Source of the DNA: JAILEN01 sp036723975
Lineage (GTDB): Bacteria > Bacillota > Clostridia > Lachnospirales > Lachnospiraceae
Reading direction: 5' to 3'
Length of the DNA: 64,000 bases
Assembly (NCBI GenBank): GCA_036723975.1
Contig: DAIMGJ010000005.1
Coordinates: 1 to 64,000 of the forward strand
Position numbers and translations under genes: made by a program. Shown here one piece after another: positions 17,986 to 26,256 of this stretch. The notes below the pieces were generated by a model. That model did no database searches and had not been told where the DNA came from. It saw only the letters and a list, made by a program, of their open reading frames with translations. Numbering within the stretch: position 1 is the stretch's first letter; each line of letters opens with the position of its first letter.

Positions 17986-18014
17986 GGAGACAAAAGAACC
18001 GTCCCTCTGTCACC
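17986..18014. repeat. REP-like palindrome fragment (AAAGAACCGTCCC type)
   Basis: AGGAGACAAAAGAACCGTCC followed by CTCTGTCACC. It matches the half-palindromes seen at 19371, 25009, 40425, 45626 and 50110-50216. Intergenic, just after the DUF6472 gene. Confidence 0.65.
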
Positions 18015-18035
18015 TAACGAAATCCGCTCAATATG

Positions 18036-18221
18036 TTACATCTGGTGTCGTACGACTTTATACTCATCGCCGTCCTGATAATATGGACACTCACGGTAGT
18101 GACCGCTTATAAGTCGACCGTAGTCGTCTTCGTCCATATCCACGTCGCAGACGTATTCTTCCATCTCCTCATCGTAGACTAAGTTGTTGCATGTGTCACA
18201 AGTGTGCTGTGCAGTTGCCAT
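18036..18221 (-). CDS. Small cysteine-rich DUF6472-type protein
   Basis: 61-residue acidic protein with CDTC near its start, one central cysteine (EYVCDVDMDEDDYGR) and a final cysteine in YRECPYYQDGDEYKVVR. This four-cysteine layout could bind a metal such as zinc. It fits the short DUF6472 family known from Lachnospiraceae and related Clostridia, function unknown. The ATG at 18221 is chosen because AGGAG lies 8 nt upstream. A longer reading to 18260 has no ribosome site. A terminator follows at 17947-17975. Confidence 0.8.
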   Translation of the reverse strand: MATAQHTCDTCNNLVYDEEMEEYVCDVDMDEDDYGRLISGHYRECPYYQDGDEYKVVRHQM

Positions 18222-18287
18222 TACTAATCTCCTATCCACTACCCTCCTTTGGCAGAGCACCTCTGCTCGCGTCAGGTATTTAGATTA

Positions 18288-19349
18288 TTATAAATATTCT
18301 TCTAAAGTCTTTATTAAAACTTCCATCTCATTTTTTGTTCCAATGGAAATGCGTAAGTAATTATCAATGCGCGGTGCATTAAAATAGCGCACGTAAATAC
18401 GCCGAGTCTTTAAATACTCAAATATCTCAACCGCCGGTTTGCTCTCATGACTTGCAAAGATAAAGTTCGTCTTGGAATCCGGATAGCAAAATCCGAGGCG
18501 GCTAAGTTCCTTTTTGGTCCACTCCCTGGTTTCAATAATATGGTCAACGCACTTCTTAAAATATGCATCATCTTCCAAAGAAGCCTTCCCGATTTGAATG
18601 GTAAGGCGATCCATGGTGTAGGAATTAAAGGAATACTTCACATCATTTAAGTAGGAAATCAACTTCTTTGAACCAAAGGCAAATCCGATACGGCTGCCTG
18701 CCAAGGAACGGGACTTTGAAAAAGTCATAACCACAAGCAGATTCTCGTATTTATCCACCAATGATAACGCAGATGTTGCAGGTGTACCTGTAAAATCACC
18801 GTAAGCCTCATCGATGATTACCACTGAATCTTGATTTTCCTTTACGATTCTCTCTATCTCAGAAAGCGGATGAAGCACACCGGTAGGCGCATTGGGATTT
18901 GGAATCACAATTCCGCCGTTGTCGCAAAAATAATCCTCTGTACGAATGCAAAAGTCTTCATCCAATGCCTTTGTTTCAAAGGAAATTCCAAATACATTTG
19001 CCCATACATCATAAAAAGAATAGGTAATATCCGGGAAAACAATCGGCTTTTTTCCATGAAAAAATGTCAAAAATGAAAGGGCCAAGACATCATCGCTTCC
19101 CACTCCCACAAAAATTTGGTCCATGGGCATACTATATGCTTTTGACAACGCCTCTACCAAATCCGTCACGCAAGGATCCGGATATTTACGAAGTTCATCC
19201 ACATCAAAAGAACGAATCACTTCTTCCACCTTCGGGGATGGCGGATAGGGATTCTCATTGGTATTTAATTTTATAATATTTGCCTCTTTCGGTTGTTCTC
19301 CTGGGGTATAAGGTTCCACCCTAAGAACATTTTCTTCCCAATTTTTCAT
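18288..19349 (-). CDS. hisC: Histidinol-phosphate aminotransferase (class I/II PLP aminotransferase)
   Basis: 353-residue PLP enzyme of the HisC family, normally converting imidazole-acetol phosphate to histidinol phosphate in histidine synthesis. The N-terminus IIKLNTNENPYPPSPKV is typical of HisC. The PLP lysine is in MTFSKSRSLAGSRIGFA near residue 209, and VIIDEAYGDFTG carries the pocket aspartate and tyrosine. The C-terminal arginine segment is YLRISIGTKNEMEVLI. No other his genes are nearby, so it may be a stand-alone copy, and a role on another amino or phospho substrate cannot be excluded. Confidence 0.88.
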   Translation of the reverse strand: MKNWEENVLRVEPYTPGEQPKEANIIKLNTNENPYPPSPKVEEVIRSFDVDELRKYPDPCVTDLVEALSKAYSMPMDQIFVGVGSDDVLALSFLTFFHGKKPIVFPDITYSFYDVWANVFGISFETKALDEDFCIRTEDYFCDNGGIVIPNPNAPTGVLHPLSEIERIVKENQDSVVIIDEAYGDFTGTPATSALSLVDKYENLLVVMTFSKSRSLAGSRIGFAFGSKKLISYLNDVKYSFNSYTMDRLTIQIGKASLEDDAYFKKCVDHIIETREWTKKELSRLGFCYPDSKTNFIFASHESKPAVEIFEYLKTRRIYVRYFNAPRIDNYLRISIGTKNEMEVLIKTLEEYL

Positions 19350-19370
19350 TTGTAATCTTTTTCCTTTTTA

Positions 19371-19398
19371 GAAGACAAAAGAACCGTCCCCTGTCTCC
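19371..19398. repeat. REP-like palindrome fragment
   Basis: GAAGACAAAAGAACCGTCCC followed by CTGTCTCC. Same family as 17986, 25009 and 40425. It lies between hisC and the terminator of the L,D-transpeptidase gene. Confidence 0.65.
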
Positions 19399-19415
19399 AT
19401 CTTTTCCTTTTAAAA

Positions 19416-19449
19416 GAAAAGGAAGCCTTTTTGTATCCGCTTCCTTTTC
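19416..19449 (-). terminator. Terminator downstream of the L,D-transpeptidase gene
   Basis: Perfect 11-bp stem (19416-19426 with 19439-19449) and 12-nt loop, with TTTTAAAA on the minus-strand 3' side. It lies 16 nt past the stop codon and closes the methyltransferase-hslO-GGDEF-transpeptidase run. Confidence 0.8.
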
Positions 19450-19464
19450 ATAACTATCGCTGTT

Positions 19465-21213
19465 TTATTCCTGTCCGGTTAGTGCTGCCGCCTCAGCTTC
19501 AGCAGCCGCCTGTGCTTCCGCCGCTGCCTGCGCTTCCGCCGCTGCTTGAGCTGCCGCTGCATCCGCAGCTGCCTGTGCATCTGCTGCCGCTTGTGCATCC
19601 GCCTGTGCCTGTGCCATGATGGCCGCATAGGCTGCCTCTGCATTGCAAAGGACATCATAGTTTGTTACCAATACCTTTTGTTCATCGGAAAGTGCATTGT
19701 ACACGTTTCTGGCGGTAGAAATCGCTTCTCCGCTTCCTCCTGTCACTTCTCCGATGGCATTAATGGCATTGATACAGGTAGTAACTCCGCCCTCGGAACC
19801 CTTTGTATTTTCGGTTCCCGGAAGGTTATATACAAGCACCGGATAGCCGGCTTTCACATAACTGAAAATCTGCTTTGCTGCACTGTAGGGAAGGTTCACA
19901 CATCCATGAGAACCACTGGTACGATAAATCTGTCCTCCGAACGTGCTTCTCCATGTCGCATCATGAAGTCCCTCACCACCGTGGAAAGGCATCCAAAATC
20001 CTACGTGAGATACATAATCATCTCCGCGTAATGTTGCATCCTTTTCACAATATGCAATACGGTATGCGCCTACATGTGTACCGGTATTGTGTGCCAGGTT
20101 TCCGGTAACCACATCTGTATCCAAAACACAGGTTCCGTCTAGATATAAATACAAATGCTGTGCGGTAATATTTACTTCCACATAGCTGTTTCCATAGTCA
20201 TTTTCTCCACGGCTGTTTGCGGTCTGGGAATAAACGAAATCACGGGACACATCTTTTCCCGCCATAATATCCTCTTTTAACTGCGCAAGCTCGCCCTCAT
20301 TGTCGATTTTCCAACCGTAGTTTCCTCCTGGAACCGTAACATCCACGTCCCATGAGGTGTGCAGTTTCTTTTCGTTTCCGTAAGTGTTGTACTTTGTCGC
20401 CATAGACGCCACAAAGTTTGCCATGGCTTCTTCATCAAAACTCATATTGTAGTCTTCATCAAAGACAAGCCATGAAGCAATGGTTGCGGAATCCACAACT
20501 TCCTTTTCACTGCCAACCGTATAAGTAAAATTTATAGTTGCGTGAGCATTTAACTCATCTACCAACTCTTTTAACTTTTTAGAATCGGAAGTAACCTTCG
20601 GCTGAACATAGCACTTGTCAGCGCGAAGTCCCACGGTACGCTGTAAAGACTCAATTTTTTTGCCCACAATAGCGGCCATCTCATCTACGTCTATGTTGTT
20701 ACCGTATACTTCTTCTTTCACAACGAATTCTTTTCCGTTAAACTCCGGTATTGCATCCTCGGATGCAATGGTACTTGTAGAAGTTACCGGCGGAAGCGCA
20801 GCAATGATTTCTTTTAACTTCGCCTCGTCAAAGCTAACCACTTGTTCGGATACATATTCTTTACCCTTTACAAGATAATACGGCCAGGCAAATCCGTTTT
20901 GACTTTTCAAGAAATCCGTAATATCTTCATTGTCCGGTGAGGTCTGAATATCAATATCCTCTGCTTTAATTTCATATTCCTTGGACTTATCCTCGTCCAG
21001 AATAATAATGGAATAATCCTGTGAAGCATCGGAAATTCTGCGTTTAACCGTCTCCACAGACGCAAAGGAAGACTTTACGCCGTTTACACTGCTGTTAACA
21101 TAGAAATGCTTTTCAAAAAAGAAACCAAATCCAATGTAAAGCGCCAACAAGGCAATCAAAATCAGTCCAAAGGTAATCGAAATCTTCTTTTTCCTATCAA
21201 ATACTTTACTCAT
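19465..21213 (-). CDS. L,D-transpeptidase with YkuD domain and Ala/Gln-rich tail
   Basis: About 583 residues. An N-terminal membrane anchor (ISITFGLILIALLALYIGFG, residues about 11-32) is followed by peptidoglycan-binding_4-type repeats over about residues 60-320. The catalytic L,D-transpeptidase (YkuD) domain has RTSGSHGCVNLPYSAAKQIF with the nucleophilic cysteine near 437, preceded by the conserved DATWRSTFGGQIYRT. It probably makes 3-3 crosslinks in peptidoglycan outside the membrane. The C-terminus (about 530-583) is a low-complexity alanine/glutamine/glutamate repeat (ADAQAAADAQAAADAAAAQ), an uncommon tail. The start at 21213 is chosen for its spacing from GGAGA; it overlaps the end of the GGDEF gene by 8 nt. 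Confidence 0.9.
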   Translation of the reverse strand: MSKVFDRKKKISITFGLILIALLALYIGFGFFFEKHFYVNSSVNGVKSSFASVETVKRRISDASQDYSIIILDEDKSKEYEIKAEDIDIQTSPDNEDITDFLKSQNGFAWPYYLVKGKEYVSEQVVSFDEAKLKEIIAALPPVTSTSTIASEDAIPEFNGKEFVVKEEVYGNNIDVDEMAAIVGKKIESLQRTVGLRADKCYVQPKVTSDSKKLKELVDELNAHATINFTYTVGSEKEVVDSATIASWLVFDEDYNMSFDEEAMANFVASMATKYNTYGNEKKLHTSWDVDVTVPGGNYGWKIDNEGELAQLKEDIMAGKDVSRDFVYSQTANSRGENDYGNSYVEVNITAQHLYLYLDGTCVLDTDVVTGNLAHNTGTHVGAYRIAYCEKDATLRGDDYVSHVGFWMPFHGGEGLHDATWRSTFGGQIYRTSGSHGCVNLPYSAAKQIFSYVKAGYPVLVYNLPGTENTKGSEGGVTTCINAINAIGEVTGGSGEAISTARNVYNALSDEQKVLVTNYDVLCNAEAAYAAIMAQAQADAQAAADAQAAADAAAAQAAAEAQAAAEAQAAAEAEAAALTGQE

Positions 21214-23233
21214 CATCTTCTCCGTCCGGATCTTCGAACAATGCATCATCAATATCGAAGGCATCCGGATTATCTACTTTTTCTCTAGCCACCGTAGCTC
21301 GACGGCTCTTTTTTGCAATGTATAACTGCTCGTCCGCATACTTCATCAATTCCTTGATAGCGGTACCGCTGTTACATGTAAAGATATGGGCTCCCAAAGA
21401 CACGCCCAAATAATAAGGCTTACCGGAAACCGTATTAAAGATCTCAGCAGAAAGCTTGACATCGGATATCCGACGTTTCATCTCCTCTTCCGCATTCAAT
21501 CCTTCATCGATCAAAAACACACCCAAAAACTCATCTCCACCGATTCTTCCAAGTGGAGAACCATCTCCTACTGCACGGCGCAACAACTGGCCTGCTGCGT
21601 TGATGGCAAAATCGCCCTCTCCGTGACCGAAGGTATCGTTGATTTCTTTCAAATGATCCAAATCACCGATAAAGACGCATGCCTGCTGTCCTTCATTAAT
21701 GGCAATCAGACGACCGATTGCCTCTGTAACACCGCGTCGGTTCAAAAGACCGGTAAGCGGGTCAATGGAAGCGCTTAAGTTCAAGCGAGCGTTCTGCTCC
21801 AACATACGCTCTCTGTCCTCTGTGGTACGCTTGGTAAGCTCCCTAAAGTGAAGAGCCGTACCAATTTCCAAGGTATACAAATACATAGTAGATACTTCTT
21901 TGTAATTTACCTCGGTGGTAAGAATACCATACTGGCGGCTACCGTCAAACAACAAATAACTGAAATACAAATGGCTCTCTTCGTCTGCACTGTGTTTTGG
22001 AATCAAACCGTCCCCGCGCTTTACCTTGGTGGCATGTTCTCTTCCGTAAACGGAAAAATCCGCACCGTTTTGATCAAAAATCAAATCCAGCTCATCAGAC
22101 ATCACCCATGGTGTATTTTTTACATTGACCATCGGTGTTTTTTGCAAATACAGTTTGGAAGACTTCGCTCCCTGACGAATCAGCATCTGTGCCATAAGAG
22201 TATAAAATGCAGTCTCATTTTCGGAAACCTGAATCATTTCACGAAGTGCCATAGGTCCGCTGATAGCCTGGCTCCATGTCTCGCGCATTTCCTCAATGGC
22301 ATGCTCCATCTTGTTTTCTTCACGATCGGAGGTAGTTCTTTTGGTACCGTTGCATCCGCAGGAACCACGAACAAAAAACTCCGTGGGGATTCGTTCGGAA
22401 TGCACTTCTTTTCCGTTTAAAAAATCCAGTGCCAATTCTCCGGCACGTTTTCCCATGGCGGATGACTTCTGCTCTACCGTTGTAAGCCCCGGCTTTGCAC
22501 ACCAGGCAAAACGCATGTTATCAAATCCGGTAACCGCAATATCTTTACCTACCTTTAATCCCTTGCGTTCACAAATCTGATATACGGTAGTGGACATCTC
22601 GTCATTGGCAGAAACAATGGCATCTATATGCTCGTTATTTTCAAAGAGTGCATAAATCTGCTGATCCACATCCTCGGAAAAATCTCCGTATTCGATCATC
22701 TTGTCATCAACGGACAAACCGTTTTCAATCATGGCATCCAAATACGCCTGCAAGCGCTCCGCCGCATCATCATTGTTGGCAGGTCCGCTTAAATAGACAA
22801 TATCCTTGTAGCCATGCTCTTTGATCAAATGCTCCACGCACTGCTTCATGCCGTTGTAATTGTCGGCGATAAGATTCAATCCAATCTCCGGAGGGCAATT
22901 ATCCTCCAAAATAATGCATGGAATGTCCTTAAACTTATCAAGAAATGTCTTTTTGTCGTTCAATTGCTGAAACGTGTTTAAAGAGCCATAGGCAATAATC
23001 AAAAGATCAAAGTCCTCAAAAAAGGCATAATCAAACATGGACAAATACTGATAATCAAAGTCTGTGGAATCGTCATTTAATCCATGATAAAAACTTCCGC
23101 TTTCCGTTCCAAGCAAAAAATGAACATCTACCTTTTTATCCTCAAAATAGCGATAGATAGAACGAATAATCTTTTTCGGATGGTCCATATGCGCATTGGC
23201 AACAAACACACCTATCTTTTTTCTCTTTTCCAT
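21206..23233 (-). CDS. Diguanylate cyclase with LacI-type ligand-binding domain
   Basis: About 675 residues. The N-terminus (1-290) is a LacI/PBP1-like sugar-binding fold without a DNA-binding helix-turn-helix: KIGVFVANAHMDHPKKIIRS, then DAIVSANDEMSTTVYQICER, then IAVTGFDNMRFAWCAKPGL. A linker region of about 200 residues follows, then a GGDEF domain (about 505-640) with an intact active site in PLGRIGGDEFLGVFLI, so c-di-GMP synthesis is expected. There is no signal peptide or membrane segment, so sensing must be cytoplasmic. The ATG at 23233 is chosen for its GGAG at 6-nt spacing; a longer frame to 23257 is less likely. It is co-transcribed with hslO and the cell-wall transpeptidase. Confidence 0.88.
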   Translation of the reverse strand: MEKRKKIGVFVANAHMDHPKKIIRSIYRYFEDKKVDVHFLLGTESGSFYHGLNDDSTDFDYQYLSMFDYAFFEDFDLLIIAYGSLNTFQQLNDKKTFLDKFKDIPCIILEDNCPPEIGLNLIADNYNGMKQCVEHLIKEHGYKDIVYLSGPANNDDAAERLQAYLDAMIENGLSVDDKMIEYGDFSEDVDQQIYALFENNEHIDAIVSANDEMSTTVYQICERKGLKVGKDIAVTGFDNMRFAWCAKPGLTTVEQKSSAMGKRAGELALDFLNGKEVHSERIPTEFFVRGSCGCNGTKRTTSDREENKMEHAIEEMRETWSQAISGPMALREMIQVSENETAFYTLMAQMLIRQGAKSSKLYLQKTPMVNVKNTPWVMSDELDLIFDQNGADFSVYGREHATKVKRGDGLIPKHSADEESHLYFSYLLFDGSRQYGILTTEVNYKEVSTMYLYTLEIGTALHFRELTKRTTEDRERMLEQNARLNLSASIDPLTGLLNRRGVTEAIGRLIAINEGQQACVFIGDLDHLKEINDTFGHGEGDFAINAAGQLLRRAVGDGSPLGRIGGDEFLGVFLIDEGLNAEEEMKRRISDVKLSAEIFNTVSGKPYYLGVSLGAHIFTCNSGTAIKELMKYADEQLYIAKKSRRATVAREKVDNPDAFDIDDALFEDPDGEDDE

Positions 23234-23296
23234 GATTAACTCCAAGTAAAAACCCATCTTACTGAAAAATCAGCAAATTAAATTATAGCACATCTT

Positions 23297-24169
23297 CTAT
23301 CTTCGGTCTCGAATTTCTTTCATTTCCTCAACAGAAAACTCATATTTATGATTGCAGAACTGACAACGAACCTCCACCGGTTTATCATCCGCTATAATTT
23401 CATCCAAATCTTCGGTGCTGATAGCCGCCAAAGAGCGCTCCACCCTCTCCTGTGAACAGTCGCAAACAAACCCCACTTCCTTTTTTTCGGTAAAAGTCAC
23501 ATCAAAACCGGCCAGAACCTTTTCAAGCATATCTTCCGGTGTCATACCATCTTTTAACATGGTGGTAACCGGTTCCAGATTTTGGATGTTTTTCTCCAAA
23601 ACATCGATGGTTTCTTCGGAAGTATTTGGCATCAATTGAACAATAAAACCTCCCGCCACATCCACGGTATTGTCCGGCGTCATTAAAACTCCAAGGCCCA
23701 CAGAAGACGGGGTCTGCTCGGATGTTGCAAAGTAATAGGTCAAGTCCTCTGCAATTTCACCAGTCTTAAGTTCCACCGTACCTACATAAGGCTCCTTTAA
23801 TCCCAAGTCCTTAATGACGCGAAGCACGCCGATGCCGATGGCACCACCCACATCCAGTTTTCCGTTTTTCGCCGGAAGCACAACCTGGGGCTCATTGGCA
23901 AAGCCTTTTACATTTCCGGTGGCATCGCTTGTCACCGTAAGTCCCTTCATAGGACCGCTTCCCATAAACTGTAAGGTCATCACATCAGACTCATTTTTAA
24001 GCATACATCCCATCATGGATGCTGCCGCCATACTGCGGCCCAATGCAGCCGTTACTACCGGAGAAGTGTTATGCACACTTCTGGCGTATTCAGTCATTTC
24101 ACGGCTAGTAACGGCAAAGGCTCTGATTTCGTCGTTTGCCGCTGTGGCACGAACCAAATAATCCTTCAT
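23297..24169 (-). CDS. hslO: Redox-regulated chaperone Hsp33
   Basis: Holdase chaperone activated by oxidation; 290 residues. The N-terminal DYLVRATAANDEIRAFAVTS and the GSGPMKGLTVTSDATGNVKG segment are family hallmarks. The zinc-binding cysteines are all present as CDC near 236-238 and CQFC near 269-272. It is the second gene of an apparent operon behind the methyltransferase, with a 14-nt gap. Confidence 0.95.
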   Translation of the reverse strand: MKDYLVRATAANDEIRAFAVTSREMTEYARSVHNTSPVVTAALGRSMAAASMMGCMLKNESDVMTLQFMGSGPMKGLTVTSDATGNVKGFANEPQVVLPAKNGKLDVGGAIGIGVLRVIKDLGLKEPYVGTVELKTGEIAEDLTYYFATSEQTPSSVGLGVLMTPDNTVDVAGGFIVQLMPNTSEETIDVLEKNIQNLEPVTTMLKDGMTPEDMLEKVLAGFDVTFTEKKEVGFVCDCSQERVERSLAAISTEDLDEIIADDKPVEVRCQFCNHKYEFSVEEMKEIRDRR

Positions 24170-24183
24170 ATATCGTAAATCTC

Positions 24184-24942
24184 CTATTTCTTTTTTGCTA
24201 TAAAATATACCCGCTCCGATGAGTCGGTGGGGCGCTCCAAGGTATCCGCATCAATACACTCCAAAAAGGTCAAGCCTGCCTCTTTTAAAGCAGTTTCTAC
24301 TTCTTCCATAGAATAGGAATGCTGAATATGAGTTTCAAAGAACCGTTCAGAGGTTTCTTCTCCGTCGTGATACAAAACATCGCGCTTAATATAAAACGTC
24401 AAATCATAGATATTGTCTTTCGTTTCTTCGTCGAACTCATTTTCCCAGATAAAGCTTCCCTCTTCTCTGGTATCGGAAAAGGTATGATCCGCCAAAAGTG
24501 TATGATACTTATAAGGGGTGTTCATGTCAAAAAGAAAGATTCCTCCCTCTTCCAAATAGGCAGAAACACCGAAGAACACCTGCTTTAAATCATTTATATC
24601 CGTGATGTAGTTTAAGGAATCACAAAAACTGACAAACGCCTTTACCGTTCCGTGAAGGGAAATATCACACATGTCCTGACAGATATACAAAATATCTCCC
24701 GGCTGATTTTTATCATTTGCCACGGTAAGCATATCTTCCGACAAATCTATGCCAACCATGGAAAACCCCTTGTCATGCAGGCGCCTTGTCATCTGACCGG
24801 TGCCGCAACCCAAATCCACCAAAACTCCGGATGTTACACCATAATCCGCCAAAAGATTAACCGCATTTTTTGTCCAGGTATCATAGGGTGTTTCATCCAT
24901 AAATAAATCATATACATAAGAGAAATTGTAATAAGAATCCAT
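24184..24942 (-). CDS. Class I SAM-dependent methyltransferase
   Basis: 252-residue Rossmann methyltransferase. Motif I is GVLVDLGCGTGQMTRRLHDK, then VGIDLSEDMLTVA for motif II, then YICQDMCDISLHG. The N-terminus MDSYYNFSYVYDLFMDETPY is typical of the YqeM-like group often found next to hslO in Clostridia. The substrate is unknown. The start is the ATG at 24942 with GGAAA upstream; a TTG four codons earlier is in frame but overlaps that site. It heads a four-gene run ending at 19465. Confidence 0.85.
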   Translation of the reverse strand: MDSYYNFSYVYDLFMDETPYDTWTKNAVNLLADYGVTSGVLVDLGCGTGQMTRRLHDKGFSMVGIDLSEDMLTVANDKNQPGDILYICQDMCDISLHGTVKAFVSFCDSLNYITDINDLKQVFFGVSAYLEEGGIFLFDMNTPYKYHTLLADHTFSDTREEGSFIWENEFDEETKDNIYDLTFYIKRDVLYHDGEETSERFFETHIQHSYSMEEVETALKEAGLTFLECIDADTLERPTDSSERVYFIAKKK

Positions 24943-24980
24943 ACTTTTTTCCAAACATAGTCAAATTTTTAACGTTATAA

Positions 24981-25009
24981 ATTTTAGCACATTTTTTTCA
25001 TTATTTAAA
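24981..25009 (-). promoter_or_regulatory. Promoter of the methyltransferase-hslO operon
   Basis: On the minus strand, TTTAAA (25004-25009) and TAAAAT (24981-24986) lie 17 nt apart, about 40 nt upstream of the start codon. The -35 is weak. Confidence 0.45.
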
Positions 25010-25061
25010 GGAGACAGAGGAACGGTTCTTTTGTCTCCTCAGAACCGTCCCCTGTCTCCTC
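25009..25061. repeat. REP-like palindrome between divergent genes
   Basis: AGGAGACAGAGGAACGGTTC followed by TTTTGTCTCCTCAGAACCGT and CCCCTGTCTCCT. This gives a full inverted unit around AACGGTTCTTTT/AGAACCGT. It sits between the outward-facing promoters of the methyltransferase and the plus-strand membrane protein. Confidence 0.75.
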
Positions 25062-25065
25062 CGTC

Positions 25066-25094
25066 TTGATTATTTTTCACGAAAATCTTATACT
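25066..25094 (+). promoter_or_regulatory. Promoter of the plus-strand membrane protein gene
   Basis: TTGATT (25066-25071), 17 nt, TATACT (25089-25094). The start codon is at 25105, so the predicted transcript would start about 3-4 nt before the ATG. Confidence 0.6.
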
Positions 25095-25104
25095 TTAACT
25101 TGAT

Positions 25105-26145
25105 ATGGAAAAGTACGAACATTATATTTCAAAAAACATCAAATCCTATTATCTGCGTCGCCTTTTATCCCCTGTGTTATATTTGGCGGTTCTTTTTTTA
25201 CTGTGCATATTTTTCCCTATCGTAAATATGACATTTCCGAAAACCATCAAGGAAGGAACATCCCTTTCCAATTTATATAACGATAAAACCTACTTCGTAG
25301 ACGTAACCCTTCACGATTTGTATTTTACAGGCTACAAAAAGTCCTGGTTGGGCGTAGACTTAGGCTACTTCTATTACACGATGTACGAGGATGACTGTAT
25401 CATCGTACTCTTATCCCCTCATACATCGGTACTTGGAGAGCCGGTGATTAAAAAGCTTACCATTACCGGTCAGATTTTACCGAATGCTACCTCGGAAGAT
25501 TTACTGTTGGATCACTTGGCAGAGGATTTGTCCTGGACTTCCGCCGGTATTAAATCAAGCATTTCTCCAATTATGCTTTCGGAACCGGACGGTGACGGAG
25601 TACGAACCAATCTGTTTCGTTGGTTCATTCTTCTGTCTGCATTATATTCAGTGGTGATTATCTTACTCTATCTGCTGTATTATGTGCGACCGGACTTTTG
25701 TCCAGCCATTCGAAAATTATCTCACTACGGAAATCCGAAAAAGATTTTGGAAGAGGCGGAAGAAGAGCTTTTGACGTTGCCACAGCTTGCTACGGAAGAT
25801 ATGTTTATTACAGAACACTACTTTATCGAAACTTCAAACTACGGCGTGGCGGTGGTACCCATCCAAAAGATTATTTGGATTTATAAGTATTCCACTCTGC
25901 ACAAATTTTTATGGCATCATTTTTCCATTTCCTACACGCTGTACATCACTGCAGGAAAACGCCAGTACATCAAATGTCCGAAAAACACCAAGACCGACAT
26001 CGACGGTATTATCGATTACTTGTCTGAGGCAAACCACGATATACTCGTAGGATTTAGTGAGGAGAACCGGAAGACGGTGGAGGAGATCCAAGGAGACTTC
26101 GTCCCGCTCCGCAAGTTCCTGGATTTCTTGAGTCAGAAGATATAA
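25105..26145 (+). CDS. Uncharacterised two-pass membrane protein
   Basis: 346 residues, family not recognised. Two hydrophobic segments are clear: residues about 22-45 (LSPVLYLAVLFLLCIFFPIV) and about 170-195 (FILLSALYSVVIILLYLLYY). The roughly 125 residues between them would be extracytoplasmic. The C-terminal 150 residues are soluble and contain a region (YFIETSNYGVAVVPIQKIIW ... YITAGKRQYIKCPKN) resembling a PH-like fold in pattern only. It is one of only two plus-strand genes. No Shine-Dalgarno is present before the ATG and the promoter is immediately upstream, so a near-leaderless mRNA is predicted. It ends at the bidirectional terminator 26171-26238. Confidence 0.8.
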   Translation: MEKYEHYISKNIKSYYLRRLLSPVLYLAVLFLLCIFFPIVNMTFPKTIKEGTSLSNLYNDKTYFVDVTLHDLYFTGYKKSWLGVDLGYFYYTMYEDDCIIVLLSPHTSVLGEPVIKKLTITGQILPNATSEDLLLDHLAEDLSWTSAGIKSSISPIMLSEPDGDGVRTNLFRWFILLSALYSVVIILLYLLYYVRPDFCPAIRKLSHYGNPKKILEEAEEELLTLPQLATEDMFITEHYFIETSNYGVAVVPIQKIIWIYKYSTLHKFLWHHFSISYTLYITAGKRQYIKCPKNTKTDIDGIIDYLSEANHDILVGFSEENRKTVEEIQGDFVPLRKFLDFLSQKI

Positions 26146-26170
26146 ATAGAATTTTAATAAAAACTATTTA

Positions 26171-26238
26171 AAAAAATCTCAAAGCTTTTTCACCGAGCGC
26201 CAAAGAAGCGCTCTACGTGAAAAACTTTGAGATTTTTT
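26171..26238. terminator. Bidirectional terminator between convergent genes
   Basis: Long inverted repeat: AAAAAATCTCAAAG-CTTTTTCAC pairs with GTGAAAAA-CTTTGAGATTTTTT, with an inner GAGCGC/GCGCTC stem. U-tracts result on both strands. It serves the plus-strand membrane gene and the minus-strand VanW operon. Confidence 0.88.
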
Positions 26239-26256
26239 ATTGAACATTACTATATA

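Noticed and set aside
19431..19619. Proline/leucine-rich plus-strand frame resembling a repeat protein
   Set aside because: It is the antisense reading of the Ala/Gln codon repeats in the transpeptidase tail.
21848..22420. A 190-residue plus-strand frame
   Set aside because: Antisense to the LacI-like/GGDEF gene; no ribosome site or family.
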